A stretch of 64,000 nucleotides of DNA from JALZKA01 sp963721645 (GTDB lineage Bacteria; Actinomycetota; Thermoleophilia; Solirubrobacterales; 70-9). The translations under genes and the position numbers were made by a program. The notes beneath the pieces are model-generated. The model was not told where the DNA came from. It did not search any database and saw only the letters and a program-made list of their open reading frames with translations. This document shows, one piece after another, positions 50,987-59,072 of this stretch (the first letter of the stretch is position 1; each line of letters opens with the position of its first letter). Location: positions 744,001 through 808,000 of the forward strand of contig CAVRJK010000002.1 in the NCBI GenBank assembly GCA_963721645.1. Reading direction: 5' to 3'.

Positions 50987-52590
50987 CGGCTCGCCGCCCG
51001 CAAAACGACGCGCCTCGCCCAGATCTCGGCCTGCGGGTGTAGAGAGCGATTCAGCGTGTCGTTTCCGATGACCCAGTCCTCCGTTGGCCGGCCGATGGCC
51101 CCGAGGCCATGGCTGGGTTTGCCCCTTAGGCCAACGCAGGTTACGTCCGGGGTGAGCTCAACCCCGCGCCGCGCGGGCGGAACCGTCGCGTGACCCTGAT
51201 CGACGAGGGAGCGAAGGAGCAGGTCCCCGGCGCTGAGGGCGCCGGGAGGGGGGATGACCGCGTCGATGACGACACTCGCTTCACCCGATGGCCCATCGTT
51301 CAGCCCGGAGAGATCGACCTTCCCGCATTTGATCAGCGCCAGCAGCTTCGCGGCGTTCACCGGCGGCGGGCCGAACGAGACGCGCTCCATTTCGGCCGCA
51401 AGGTGCCGGAAAGCCGGCCATTCCTCGTCGGTCAAGCCCCTGGCTCCAAGGCGATCGACGAGCACCGGGTAAAGCGCTCGCCACGCGTGGCCCAAGGCCC
51501 AGTCGGCACCCGGTTCGCCGACCCCGACCCCGACTTCGATCGACCGTTCGATCTCCTCGACAGGAGAGCGGTCCGTGGAAGTCGAGCGGCCTTCGATCGC
51601 ATTCGCGACGCGAGGCCCGACCACGCCCACCTCGTCCTGACCACCGCCTACGGATCGGAGGCTCCGCTCGGCCACGTCGACAACGACAGCGGCGGCAAGG
51701 TTCAGGCGGCTGCCCTCCTGTGTCGCCGCCAAGGCAGCGCGGCCGTCTGCCGCGATCGTGTCGAGCTCGGTGGAGGACAGGGCGCGCGCCGGATCCGGCT
51801 TGGCGAGCATGGGCCGACCCGTGCGCGAGTAGGGCAGGATCCGCTCGACGTCGCCGGGTCCACCCTCGTAGGCGAGGGCGAGCGGCCCGGGCTCTTTGCG
51901 GAACGTTCCGCCCCGTCCCTCGGTCAGCGCCAAAGACGCGTCGATCATGGTCAGCGCAAAGCCGCGGATCGACACGACAGAACCCGGCGGCACCTTTTCT
52001 TGAGAGAGATTCGTTTCCACCGGAAAGACGGCCGGGATGACGTCCAGACCAAAAGGTGGGGCCTTTGCAAGCGCGCCGTCCCAGTCGGATGCGTGGCCGG
52101 TTGCGATGAGGATCTCGTCGTACTCACGTTCAGTGGACGCCGCGACGCACCAACCGCCAGGTGATTTGCGGACTGCGCTGACGGCCTCGGCTCGCATGGT
52201 GAGCAGGACCTGACCGGGCGCGCTTGTCTGGATCTTCCGAAAGCCATCAAGGAGATAGCGCCCTACGTGTGCGCGGGGCGGATAGGCCTCCTGGCTCACG
52301 TCGTCCCGATTCCGGCGCCATTCCGTAAACGACAGACGGTCAGGGTCAGGCCTGCCAGATTGCCACATGTCGACCATCTCGGCGGCGAAATTCATGCGCA
52401 GATACTCGGGCTGGCCGGGGTCGTAGTTGGGCCCGGCCCCAGGAGCGGGGTGGGGCTCGAAGACGTCTACCGCCAAGGCGCCCGGTTGTACGTCCGCTCG
52501 GGCGAGGCTGAGCAGGCGCTCCAGGGCGTAGAGGCCCTTCGGGCCGCATCCGACGATCGCGACCCTCAACGGGGCCGTCGAGTCGCTCAA
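50983..52590 (-). CDS. FAD/NAD(P)-binding oxidoreductase (NAD_binding_9-like)
   Basis: 535 residues from the TTG at 52590, which overlaps the stop of the upstream gene (TTGA); a later TTG at 52569 is possible. Dinucleotide-binding motif VAIVGCGPKGLYALERL at the N-terminus, then YLRMNFAAEMVDMW and a second nucleotide region (EILIATGHASDWDG). The family is poorly characterised. Here it takes the operon slot that SbnB holds in the staphyloferrin B pathway, so it could oxidise the product of the SbnA-like enzyme; this is inference from position. Confidence 0.75.
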   Translation of the reverse strand: MSDSTAPLRVAIVGCGPKGLYALERLLSLARADVQPGALAVDVFEPHPAPGAGPNYDPGQPEYLRMNFAAEMVDMWQSGRPDPDRLSFTEWRRNRDDVSQEAYPPRAHVGRYLLDGFRKIQTSAPGQVLLTMRAEAVSAVRKSPGGWCVAASTEREYDEILIATGHASDWDGALAKAPPFGLDVIPAVFPVETNLSQEKVPPGSVVSIRGFALTMIDASLALTEGRGGTFRKEPGPLALAYEGGPGDVERILPYSRTGRPMLAKPDPARALSSTELDTIAADGRAALAATQEGSRLNLAAAVVVDVAERSLRSVGGGQDEVGVVGPRVANAIEGRSTSTDRSPVEEIERSIEVGVGVGEPGADWALGHAWRALYPVLVDRLGARGLTDEEWPAFRHLAAEMERVSFGPPPVNAAKLLALIKCGKVDLSGLNDGPSGEASVVIDAVIPPPGALSAGDLLLRSLVDQGHATVPPARRGVELTPDVTCVGLRGKPSHGLGAIGRPTEDWVIGNDTLNRSLHPQAEIWARRVVLRAASR

Positions 52591-53609
52591 GCGGCGCGAA
52601 TGCGAGAGCTCTTGGTCCCGGCCAGTAGTTCCAGTTCGGCCGGCGTCACTTTCAGCTCTCGTTCGACCCACGCGTCATCGTAGGCCGTGTTTACGTAGCC
52701 GTCGCCGCCGTCGGCGAAGATCATCGCGCACCGCGCTCCCGGCTCGAGGAGCGGGGCTATCGATTCGAGCGCCATCGCCACGCCGCCCGAGGATGCCCCG
52801 GCAAAGATTCCCTCACGTGCAACGAGGCGCCGGCAGCCGATCACGCACTCGAGATCGGAAACGCGAATCAGGCGATCGAACCAGGCTCGCTCTGACAGCC
52901 TGGTGACCACACCGGCGCCCAAGCCGGGCAACCTCCGGGCGGACCGCTCGCCGCCGAAGAGGACGCTGCCAAGGGCGTCGACCGCGACCACCCCTGTGTC
53001 CCTCCCTTGCTCGGCGAGGTAGTCGCAGCAGCCCACCAGCGTGCCGGTCGTGCTGGTCGCGACGAACAGCCAGTCCAGATCTTCGTCAAGGGCTTCGTCG
53101 ATCTCAGCCATCGTCTGTGCGTGCGCGGCCGGGTTGGAGGGATTCGAGTACTGATCGGGCGACCAGGACTCTGGCGTTTCGGCAAGGAGGCGCTCGACGA
53201 GCGCCAAGCGGGCGGTCAGCAGGTCACCGGTGCGCGGGTCGGGCTCCGAGACGACGCGCACGTCACCGCCGAGGCTCGCGATCTTCTCAAGCTTTGTGGG
53301 GTCCGCTCGAGTGTCTGCGACACAAATGAAGCTCATGCCGTGTCGCTGGCAGGCACGAGCGAGTCCGACCCCGAGATTGCCCGAGGTCGATTCGATCACC
53401 GTCGAGCCCGCTCGGATCAAACCTCGGGCGAGAGCGTCGTCGACCATCCGGGCTGCCGAGCGGTCCTTGGAGCTTCCGCCTGGATTCTCCATCTCGAGCT
53501 TTGCCCACGCGTCGATGTCGTATCGCTCCGAGATATGCCGGAGCGGGACAAGGGGTGTGTTCCCGATCCCCGCAGATGGTGCCGATTCGCTTGTACTCAG
53601 CTGTTCCAT
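52587..53609 (-). CDS. SbnA-like cysteine-synthase-fold PLP enzyme
   Basis: 340 residues. PLP Lys48 in ENPGGSSKDRSA, TSGN loop (about 75-78), TSTTGTLVGC phosphate loop and GASSGGV. The string D-x-x-x-T-G-D-L-L-x-A-R, the QYSNPSNPAAH segment and VDALGSVLFGG match SbnA and Y4xP rather than plain CysK. SbnA joins O-phosphoserine and glutamate to make a precursor of 2,3-diaminopropionate. ATG at 53609; first gene of the operon, 121 bases downstream of the amine oxidase. Confidence 0.82.
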   Translation of the reverse strand: MEQLSTSESAPSAGIGNTPLVPLRHISERYDIDAWAKLEMENPGGSSKDRSAARMVDDALARGLIRAGSTVIESTSGNLGVGLARACQRHGMSFICVADTRADPTKLEKIASLGGDVRVVSEPDPRTGDLLTARLALVERLLAETPESWSPDQYSNPSNPAAHAQTMAEIDEALDEDLDWLFVATSTTGTLVGCCDYLAEQGRDTGVVAVDALGSVLFGGERSARRLPGLGAGVVTRLSERAWFDRLIRVSDLECVIGCRRLVAREGIFAGASSGGVAMALESIAPLLEPGARCAMIFADGGDGYVNTAYDDAWVERELKVTPAELELLAGTKSSRIRAA

Positions 53610-53646
53610 GACGCCTGAACCGAATGCCCATCACCGGGCCCGCTAA

Positions 53647-53675
53647 ACGGCGAAATCGCCCTCAAAAGACGCCGT
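53647..53675 (-). promoter_or_regulatory. Overlapping inverted repeats ahead of the SbnA-like operon
   Basis: GGCGA/TCGCC (53649-53660) and ACGGCG/CGCCGT (53647-53652 with 53670-53675) share bases, so only one stem can form at a time. It lies 38 to 66 bases upstream of the SbnA-like start on the minus strand. It may be a leader switch, an operator, or the terminator of the amine oxidase gene. Confidence 0.4.
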
Positions 53676-53730
53676 GTAGGCGGTAAATGATGGCGCACCC
53701 ACCTATGCAGGGGCTGATCGAGACACCGCG

Positions 53731-55242
53731 CTAGAGCTTCGCAAGTACCTCGGTGGCGACGCGCTCGCCCGAGCGAACCGCGCCGTCCATGTAGCCAACC
53801 CAGTACCCGGCAGTCTCGGTCCCTGCCCAGTGGATTCGACCGACGGGCTCTCGCAGAGCCCTGCCGTACGCGAAGAGCGCGCCCGGCGACGTAAACCCGA
53901 CTGGCCCGCCCCGCGACCACTCCTCGCTCGGCCAGTCCGACTCGAAATATTCCTTCGGGCTCCCGGCCTCCGCGCCGTAGTACTTCGTGAAATTCGCAAG
54001 GACGGCGGCCTTGCGGTCGCTTGCCTTCATCTCGCGGAAGTCCCGGGCTAGGTCGCCCCCGACGAACCCGAAGATTACGCCTGGGGAGCCGTCGGGTGGC
54101 GAGGCGTCGTAAGCCACGTTTACCGGGCCTTCGTAGGAGACGACCGTGCCGTTCAGGCCATCGTTGCGCCAGAACGGCTCGTCGTAGACACAAGTCGCCT
54201 TGATCAGGGTCCCCTGCGAGACACGCTGGGTGAGCTGGTCGCGCTTCGAGGGCATAGACGGCTTGTAATCGATGCGCGAGGCGAGAGGGGGCGGGATCGC
54301 GACGATCGCGCGCTTGGCTTTGACAGTGATGCCCTTTGCATGAACCGTGACGCCCTTCTTCGACTGCCTGATCCGCTCCACGGGCGCCTTCAGCACGATG
54401 CGCTTGCCCAGGGCCTTCGCCATCCGCTCGCAGATGAGGCCGGTGCCCCCGACGAATCGCTTCTCCTGAGCGCCTCCCCTCGTGTTGAAGTTTCTCTCGA
54501 ACGTGCCCACGTTCTCCTCGTTGCCCGAGGCGGCGATGTAGAAGAGGACATAGAGAAGCGAGAGCTCCCGGGGCTCGGCGCCAAAGATCGGGCGGGTCGC
54601 GACGGGTACCAATGCCTTGAACTGCGGCGAGACAGCGTTGTCGTTGATCCACGACTCGAAGGTCTGACCGTCGCGCTCGGCGGCTTGCGGGGCGTCGTAC
54701 GGCGCCTCGACGTCGATCTCTGTAGCCATCTGGTCGAGTTGCGCGATCACGGTGGCGAGATCGGCTGCGATCAGGGGATCGGGCGGAGCCGTACCGGTCG
54801 GGAGGCTGTCCGAGTACGTCGATCGCTGTCCCAGGGAGTTCACGTATACGTTGTCACCCGTCGCGAAGGTCGGGAAGGTATCGACGTTGAAGCGATCGGC
54901 CAGCGCCTGGATCCGGTCCTGCGTGGGCCCGGTGAACGTGCCCCCCTTCTCCGAGATCTCGCCGCCTGAGATCTTGTGGTTGAGGACCCGGCCGCCGACC
55001 CGGTTGCGGGCCTCGAGAACGACGACCGACTGGCCGGCTTCCATCAACTCGAGCGCCGCGGTCATGCCAGCGAGGCCGGCACCAACCACGACCACGTCCG
55101 CCTGCTTTCGACGGCGCCTCGGCTTCGCCGCGCTGCGATCGGCTCCGATGGCGATCCCGGCAGCGCCCGTGACAGCGCCACCGACAAGCCGCCGGCGGCT
55201 GATGCGATGGGTGGTTTCGCTCTCGTCGTCCTCGCCTGTCAA
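53731..55242 (-). CDS. Tat-exported flavin amine oxidase
   Basis: 503 residues. A twin-arginine signal (S-R-R-R-L-V-G-G at 15-22 followed by a hydrophobic run) precedes the FAD-binding VVVVGAGLAGMTAALEL (about 50-66). Later come E-A-R-N-R-V-G-G-R and a C-terminal GYMDGAVRSGERVA, typical of monoamine oxidase-type enzymes. It would act on amines or amino acids outside the membrane, releasing H2O2. It lies upstream of and in the same direction as the SbnA-like operon, possibly part of the same locus. Confidence 0.85.
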   Translation of the reverse strand: MTGEDDESETTHRISRRRLVGGAVTGAAGIAIGADRSAAKPRRRRKQADVVVVGAGLAGMTAALELMEAGQSVVVLEARNRVGGRVLNHKISGGEISEKGGTFTGPTQDRIQALADRFNVDTFPTFATGDNVYVNSLGQRSTYSDSLPTGTAPPDPLIAADLATVIAQLDQMATEIDVEAPYDAPQAAERDGQTFESWINDNAVSPQFKALVPVATRPIFGAEPRELSLLYVLFYIAASGNEENVGTFERNFNTRGGAQEKRFVGGTGLICERMAKALGKRIVLKAPVERIRQSKKGVTVHAKGITVKAKRAIVAIPPPLASRIDYKPSMPSKRDQLTQRVSQGTLIKATCVYDEPFWRNDGLNGTVVSYEGPVNVAYDASPPDGSPGVIFGFVGGDLARDFREMKASDRKAAVLANFTKYYGAEAGSPKEYFESDWPSEEWSRGGPVGFTSPGALFAYGRALREPVGRIHWAGTETAGYWVGYMDGAVRSGERVATEVLAKL

Positions 55243-55262
55243 TCCGCTCTCCTCACTCGATC

Positions 55263-56042
55263 CTAGGACAGAAAGCCTGTGACTTCCTCGGTCGTCCTCT
55301 CGGGTTCCTGGTCGAAGACGAAGTGTCCGGCACCCTCGATGGCGACGAGGCGCGCATCCGGAATCTCACGCTCGAAGCGCCGCGCGCCGGCCAGGGGCGC
55401 GAACTGGTCGTCGGCGCCCCAGACGAGCAACGTCGGAACGCCCAGCTCGGCGAGCTTTCCCTCGTACGGGGCGAGCTTCTCGAAATCCATCGAGCGGTAG
55501 AACTCGAGCGTCGCGTCGCGGCCGCGCCCCTCGGCGAAGGGTCGCCAGTAGGCATCAACGTCCTCCTCGGAGAAGTCTGCCCCGTCTGCGCGGATCAGCC
55601 CCGCAAAGCCCTCGCGGTCGAGCGCCCCCATGACCTCCTCGCCCTGCGGGGAGCGCATGATCTCGGCCATGCCGTGCCACTTGCCGTCGGCAAAGAATCC
55701 CGAGTCCGCGATCACTAACGCTGACACCAGGTCTGGGTTCTCACAAGCCCAGGCAAGCCCGACGAATGCGCCCCAGTCATGGACGACCATCGCGACGCGG
55801 CCCAAATCTGCCTCCGAGTGGAGCGCGCCGATTGCCTCCAGGTTGCGCTCGAACGTTGCGGGGCCGGGATCGTCGGAGTCTCCAAGGCAAAAGAGGTCGG
55901 GCGCGACGCAGCGTCTGCCCTGCGCAGCCAATGCGTTCATCAGCGGCACCCACATCCGCGACGACTCCGGGAAGCCGTGGACGAAGAGGACGGGGTCAGC
56001 GGTCTCCTCGCCGTCCGGAAGGGTCTCGCGGTAGTGGGCCAT
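55263..56042 (-). CDS. Alpha/beta hydrolase, haloalkane dehalogenase/epoxide hydrolase-like
   Basis: 259 residues. HGFPESS oxyanion loop (about 22-28), nucleophile Asp89 in VVHDWGAFVG, and catalytic His in GAGHFVFDQEP near residue 245. An Asp nucleophile in H-D-W-G is characteristic of haloalkane dehalogenases and epoxide hydrolases rather than esterases. Substrate not predictable. Only 20 bases upstream of the amine oxidase start, so probably co-transcribed with it. Confidence 0.8.
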   Translation of the reverse strand: MAHYRETLPDGEETADPVLFVHGFPESSRMWVPLMNALAAQGRRCVAPDLFCLGDSDDPGPATFERNLEAIGALHSEADLGRVAMVVHDWGAFVGLAWACENPDLVSALVIADSGFFADGKWHGMAEIMRSPQGEEVMGALDREGFAGLIRADGADFSEEDVDAYWRPFAEGRGRDATLEFYRSMDFEKLAPYEGKLAELGVPTLLVWGADDQFAPLAGARRFEREIPDARLVAIEGAGHFVFDQEPERTTEEVTGFLS

Positions 56043-56070
56043 TGCCCGAGGCTACCCTTGCCCACGCCTC

Positions 56071-56141
56071 GGCGCCTTGGCGGAGTGGTTACGCAGCGGC
56101 CTGCAAAGCCGTTTACGCCGGTTCGATTCCGGCAGGCGCCT
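56071..56141 (+). tRNA. tRNA-Cys (anticodon GCA)
   Basis: Acceptor GGCGCCT pairs with AGGCGCC (56134-56140); anticodon loop CTGCAAA gives GCA on a GGC/GCC-based stem; T arm GCCGG-TTCGATT-CCGGC. Discriminator T at 56141, as expected for tRNA-Cys. CCA is not encoded. Confidence 0.95.
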
Positions 56142-56149
56142 CTACTGGC

Positions 56150-56440
56150 CTAGAAGCGCACCGAGGACTTCGGAACCCACCAGTCCTCGGAGTTCGAGTC
56201 CCCGCGGCCGCCGGCGACCTGCGAGCCTCGCGTGGAGCGGATCTCGGCGTCGCCGCCTGCTTCCTGGAGCGCCTTCAGGGCCAGCTCTCGCGCCTCGGCC
56301 TTGCCGGCGCCCTGGTCGCGAAGTGCTCTGAGCACGCGCTTTGAGTTCACGCTGAAGTTCTCGGTCTCGCCCGTGACGGGAAGAGGGGAGACGTTCACCG
56401 GGTCGGTGACGAGTGCAACTGCGTCCTTGATCTCGGGCAT
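56150..56440 (-). CDS. Hypothetical protein, 96 residues
   Basis: Begins MPEIKDAVALVTDPV (ATG at 56440); a GTG two codons earlier is possible. TAGGCT lies six bases before the ATG. The middle is a charged helix (KAEARELALKALQEAGGDAE), and the end is Ser/Gly-rich with WW near the C-terminus. No family recognised. Convergent with tRNA-Cys and divergent from the small membrane protein. Confidence 0.5.
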   Translation of the reverse strand: MPEIKDAVALVTDPVNVSPLPVTGETENFSVNSKRVLRALRDQGAGKAEARELALKALQEAGGDAEIRSTRGSQVAGGRGDSNSEDWWVPKSSVRF

Positions 56441-56474
56441 CTGCACAGCCTACGGCGATCGCCACACTCGACAG

Positions 56475-56684
56475 GTGAGCCGCAGCTACATCGCATTCAA
56501 GATCCTGCCCGGCCTGATCGGGATCCCCTTGCTGATCGTGGGCGCATCCACCGACAACAGGGTCCTTTTGGTGGTCGGGCTCCTCCTTGTAGGCATCTAC
56601 GCGACCGAGATGGCCGTGATCACGCCCGTGAAGCTCGCGCGCGCCGAGCGCGCTGCGCGGCGTGAAAAGGACTCGACCGGCTAG
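56475..56684 (+). CDS. Small membrane protein, 69 residues
   Basis: GTG start. Two hydrophobic segments (FKILPGLIGIPLLIVGA and VLLVVGLLLVGIYATEMAVI) joined by a short polar turn, then a basic tail (KLARAERAARREK). Probably an inner-membrane two-helix protein. The stop overlaps the end of the convergent chromate-transporter gene. Confidence 0.6.
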   Translation: MSRSYIAFKILPGLIGIPLLIVGASTDNRVLLVVGLLLVGIYATEMAVITPVKLARAERAARREKDSTG

Positions 56685-57829
56685 ACGAGGCCGCTCAGTT
56701 GCAGCGTGGCGCCGATCGCTCCGCATCCCAGGAGGACGAAGACGATCGAAGCTTTCGAATGCCAGCGCATCAAGGCGATGAATGCGCCGACAGCGAGGAT
56801 GGCCGTAGGAACATCGACGACGCTCGTGTCGACGATGTCAACCGTGACGGCGGCGATGAGGCCGGTCACGCCCGCCGCAACGCCAAACAGGAAGGGCTGG
56901 ATTCGCTGGTTCTCAGCGATTGCCACAAGGCCGCGGTGAAAGAAGATGGGCAACACGAAGGCGGGGATGAAAATGCCGATGGTGATCGCAAGGGCGCCTG
57001 AAAGGCCGCCCGCGATGTAGCCGACGAAGGTGGAGAAGATCACGAGCGGTCCCGGCAACGCGCCTCCGATCGCCAAGCCGTCGATGAACTGGCTCTCGGT
57101 GAGCCAGCCGTGTCCTCCCACGGCTGCGTCGTTCAGGAACGGGATCACCGTGAACGCGCCACCGAACGTGACGAGGCCGGCCTTCAAGCCCTCCCAAAAG
57201 ATCTCCGAGGTGAGTGAAAGCGAGACGGTGCCGAGCGCAAAACCGACGAGAAGAGGCGCTAGCGAGATCGAATTGGCGCGGTGCGCGAGCCGCTCGCCGT
57301 TCTTCCAGAGCTCGTAGGCCAGGCCCGCGCCTATGAGGACGAGGCCGAACCCGGCGGAAGCAAAGATCGTCAGCGAAAACGCGGCGATCGCGATCAAGGC
57401 GAGCGGGACGTCGCTGATGAAGGTTCGACTGAGCCGGACCACCGCGCGCGCTACGAGGGCTCCGACGGCAGCGGTCAACCCGTAGAAGATCTCATCGAGG
57501 CTGTCCGCGAGGTCGGCCTCGACGTAGAGGATCGAGAACGCCAGGATCAGCAAGAAGCCGGGCAGCATGAACCCGAGCCCCGCAAGGAAGGCGCCCAGCT
57601 TGCCGCCACGCAAGCGGCCGAAGTAGACGCAGAGCTCATGGGCTTCTGGACCCGGGAGCACCTGGTAGACGGCGAGCGTCTTGGTGAACGTCTCCTCCGA
57701 TACCCAACCCTCCTCGTCGACGCACTCCTGCTTGATCATCGCTATCTGCGCGGCCGGTCCGCCCCAGGCGAGGCAGCCGAACCGAAGAAAGCGCAGGAAG
57801 AGCGACCAGAGGGTGTCGTCTCCGGTCAT
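56681..57829 (-). CDS. chrA: Chromate transporter family protein (ChrA)
   Basis: 382 residues from the ATG at 57829; an upstream start would cross the promoter of the divergent glyoxalase-like gene. Two homologous halves, each opening with a family motif: WGGPAAQIAMIKQE and PGPEAHELCVYFG in the first, FGGAFTVIPFLND and ALPGPLVIFSTFVGY in the second. Length fits the long (two-domain) CHR family, which exports chromate driven by the membrane potential. Actual substrate in this strain unknown. Confidence 0.88.
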   Translation of the reverse strand: MTGDDTLWSLFLRFLRFGCLAWGGPAAQIAMIKQECVDEEGWVSEETFTKTLAVYQVLPGPEAHELCVYFGRLRGGKLGAFLAGLGFMLPGFLLILAFSILYVEADLADSLDEIFYGLTAAVGALVARAVVRLSRTFISDVPLALIAIAAFSLTIFASAGFGLVLIGAGLAYELWKNGERLAHRANSISLAPLLVGFALGTVSLSLTSEIFWEGLKAGLVTFGGAFTVIPFLNDAAVGGHGWLTESQFIDGLAIGGALPGPLVIFSTFVGYIAGGLSGALAITIGIFIPAFVLPIFFHRGLVAIAENQRIQPFLFGVAAGVTGLIAAVTVDIVDTSVVDVPTAILAVGAFIALMRWHSKASIVFVLLGCGAIGATLQLSGLV

Positions 57830-57916
57830 TGGTGGTGAATCTGATGGGGGCGCCACGTTCAGAGCGGGGAGCGTAGTCTCGGGTTTCCCGACCGCAACAT
57901 CTCCAGGAGGCAAACC

Positions 57917-58283
57917 TTGATCACAAAAGTCGACTTCATCGGTGTCCCCACTCAAGATCCAGACCGGGCCAAGGATTTCTACGTCGGCACCCTAGGCCTG
58001 AAGCCCGACGAGAACGCCAACGTACGACTTCTGGGCAGGCGACACGTGCTTTGGCATCTGGGAGCCCGAGAAGTTCGGCCTGCCGTTCGAGCCGCAGCGA
58101 AACGCTCACCCAGCGCTCCACGTGGAGGACGTCGGCGCTGCCCGTTCGGAGCTCGAGGCCAAGGGCGTCGAGTTCATGGGTGACACCCTGGACACAGGCG
58201 TTTGTCACATGGCGATCTTGCGCGACCCGGACGGCAACGACCTGATGTTGCACAGCCGCTACGCGCCCTACGAAAGCGAGTAG
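57917..58283 (+). CDS. VOC/glyoxalase-like protein, apparent single-base frameshift
   Basis: TTG start with GGAGG six to eight bases upstream. First frame: VDFIGVPTQDPDRAKDFYVGTLGLKPDENAN. From about 58019-58023, one frame over, YDFWAGDTCFGIWEPEKFG, HPALHVEDV, then MAILRDPDGNDLMLHSRYAP follows. Dropping one G or neighbouring base gives a single vicinal-oxygen-chelate protein of about 121 residues with paired beta-alpha-beta-beta-beta units. Substrate unknown. Confidence 0.75.
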
Positions 58284-59072
58284 TTCAGCGGGGCCCCTGC
58301 GCCGCTCAACTGGCGCGGTTACCAGCTGGGAGTCGAGACCCAGCGCAAGCTGAGCGGCGTGCTGGCTGCTCTCGGGCTCCCGCTCTATTCGCGGCTCGAC
58401 GATCTGGCCGACCGGCTCGCGCTGCGCTCACGGCTCGTCAGGCTTCAGACGCTGGTGGTCGCGCCTCCGCTCGTCGCGCTCATCCTGCTCGCGCCGATCC
58501 TCGTGCCGGCGGTGTTCGGGCCGCGGTGGGAGCCGGCAGTGGTACCGACGCAGATCCTTGCCGTCGCCGGCCTGATCTCTGCGGCTCAAACCGGCGTCGG
58601 CCCGCTGATCGCATCCCTCGGACGTCCGGGCGCGATGCTCCGCTGGAATATCGGCAACATCGTGGTCCTCGGCATCGGCGTCTACCTCGTGGCGCCACAT
58701 GGGCTGACCGCGCTGTCGGTGACGGTCCTGGGGCTGCGGATGCTGAGGTTCGTGGCCTCGTACGAGCTTTTGCTCCGGCCGATTGCCGGCGTACCGCGAA
58801 GGGCCCTCGTCGCGGATCTCGCTCCGGCGGTCGTGTCCGCTGGGGTAGCCGTCGCCGCCGGCGCCTGTGTGCAGGAGTGGATCCTGGAGGACCCGCCGGG
58901 TGTCGTCGAGGTGGTCGTCGTGGGCGGCGTGGTCGCGACCGCCTATCTCGCGTCGCTTCGGCTGGCCTTTCCTCAGGCATTCGGCCAGCTGATCTCGGCC
59001 GTCAGGCAACTTCTGAGCCGGTCACGCGCTGGGAAGAAGCCGTCCGAAACCGGGACTGCGACGATCCCTTGA
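58284..59072 (+). pseudogene. C-terminal fragment of a Wzx-type polysaccharide flippase
   Basis: The frame begins right after the glyoxalase stop without a plausible start and reads straight into flippase homology: WRGYQLGVETQRKLSGVLAA, PLYSRL, then APILVPAVFGPRWEPAV and later membrane helices. That is the second half of an MOP-family flippase; about 200 N-terminal residues and the promoter are missing. The first ATG or TTG start candidates lie inside the conserved part. Its stop overlaps the next gene's TTG (TTGA), as in a true operon. Confidence 0.75.

Noticed and set aside
49619..53609. Complete staphyloferrin-type siderophore cluster
   Set aside because: No IucA/IucC-type synthetase, citrate synthase or siderophore exporter and receptor is in the window; only the amino-acid part resembles it.
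53597..54652. Leftward frame overlapping the amine oxidase
   Set aside because: It is the amine oxidase read in another frame; the 503-residue frame holds the FAD motifs and the Tat signal.
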